Assembly: GCF_932294415.1 (NCBI RefSeq)
Contig: NC_065541.1
Coordinates: 52,740,290-52,804,289 of the forward strand
Origin: Quercus robur
Lineage: Eukaryota; Streptophyta; Magnoliopsida; Fagales; Fagaceae
Length of the DNA stretch: 64,000 nucleotides
Direction: 5' to 3'
Made by a program: the position numbers and the translations under genes. Shown here piece after piece: positions 57,155-64,000 of the stretch (position 1 is its first letter; each line of letters starts with the position of its first letter). Under the pieces are notes generated by a model. The model was not told the origin of the DNA and made no database searches. It saw only the letters and a list, made by a program, of their open reading frames with translations.

Positions 57155-64000
<6,846 letters not shown>

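Overview
This window is plant nuclear DNA, almost certainly from a woody eudicot. The evidence is spliced genes with GT-AG introns, an AP2/ERF factor, a DGD2 galactolipid synthase gene, Ty1/copia, Ty3/gypsy-like and L1-type retrotransposons, hAT/Harbinger/Mutator-like short elements, and an AT-rich background with long microsatellites. Several repeats resemble ones I associate with Fagales (oak/chestnut relatives); that is memory-based and only suggestive.

Layout. 1-1846: tail and 3' LTR of a Ty3/gypsy-like element with an antisense ORF. 3.2-3.7 kb: a pair of MITE-like copies. 3999-5922: probable solo LTR. 6211-14548: a full-length but coding-dead copia element with two 1396-bp LTRs, a perfect 5-bp target-site duplication (TSD) and a Harbinger-type MITE inside it. 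15.3-20.9 kb: a decayed L1-type LINE split by a 1.56-kb DNA element with a 10-bp TSD. 21.5-22.1 kb: LTR relic. 23891-24544 (-): intact ERF/DREB-type transcription factor. 26-32 kb: gene-poor DNA with a poly(A)-only retroposition scar, LINE relics and two LTR fragments. 35.4-36.1 kb: hAT-like element. 36.5-37.3 kb: a probable independently transcribed cluster of three box C/D snoRNAs with its own promoter.

38611 to about 45500 (-): a six-coding-exon gene for a 275-residue membrane-anchored protein of unknown function. Its long intron holds a LINE 3' end. 46.5-48.9 kb: a graveyard of nested small elements, including a GC-rich hAT element inserted in a LINE RNase H relic. 50032-55064 (-): a complete, mutated copia element with the TSD GGTTT. 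57155-64000 (+): the first three coding exons and the start of the fourth of DGD2. Its introns contain a tandem duplication, a candidate solo LTR, a Mutator-type foldback element and poly(T)/poly(G) tracts.

The four host loci (ERF, snoRNA cluster, membrane protein, DGD2) show no sign of working together; they are neighbours in a TE-rich segment. I see no new defence or enzymatic system. The most interesting unexplained signal is the snoRNA cluster, whose target RNAs I cannot assign and whose first member has an unusually long terminal stem.
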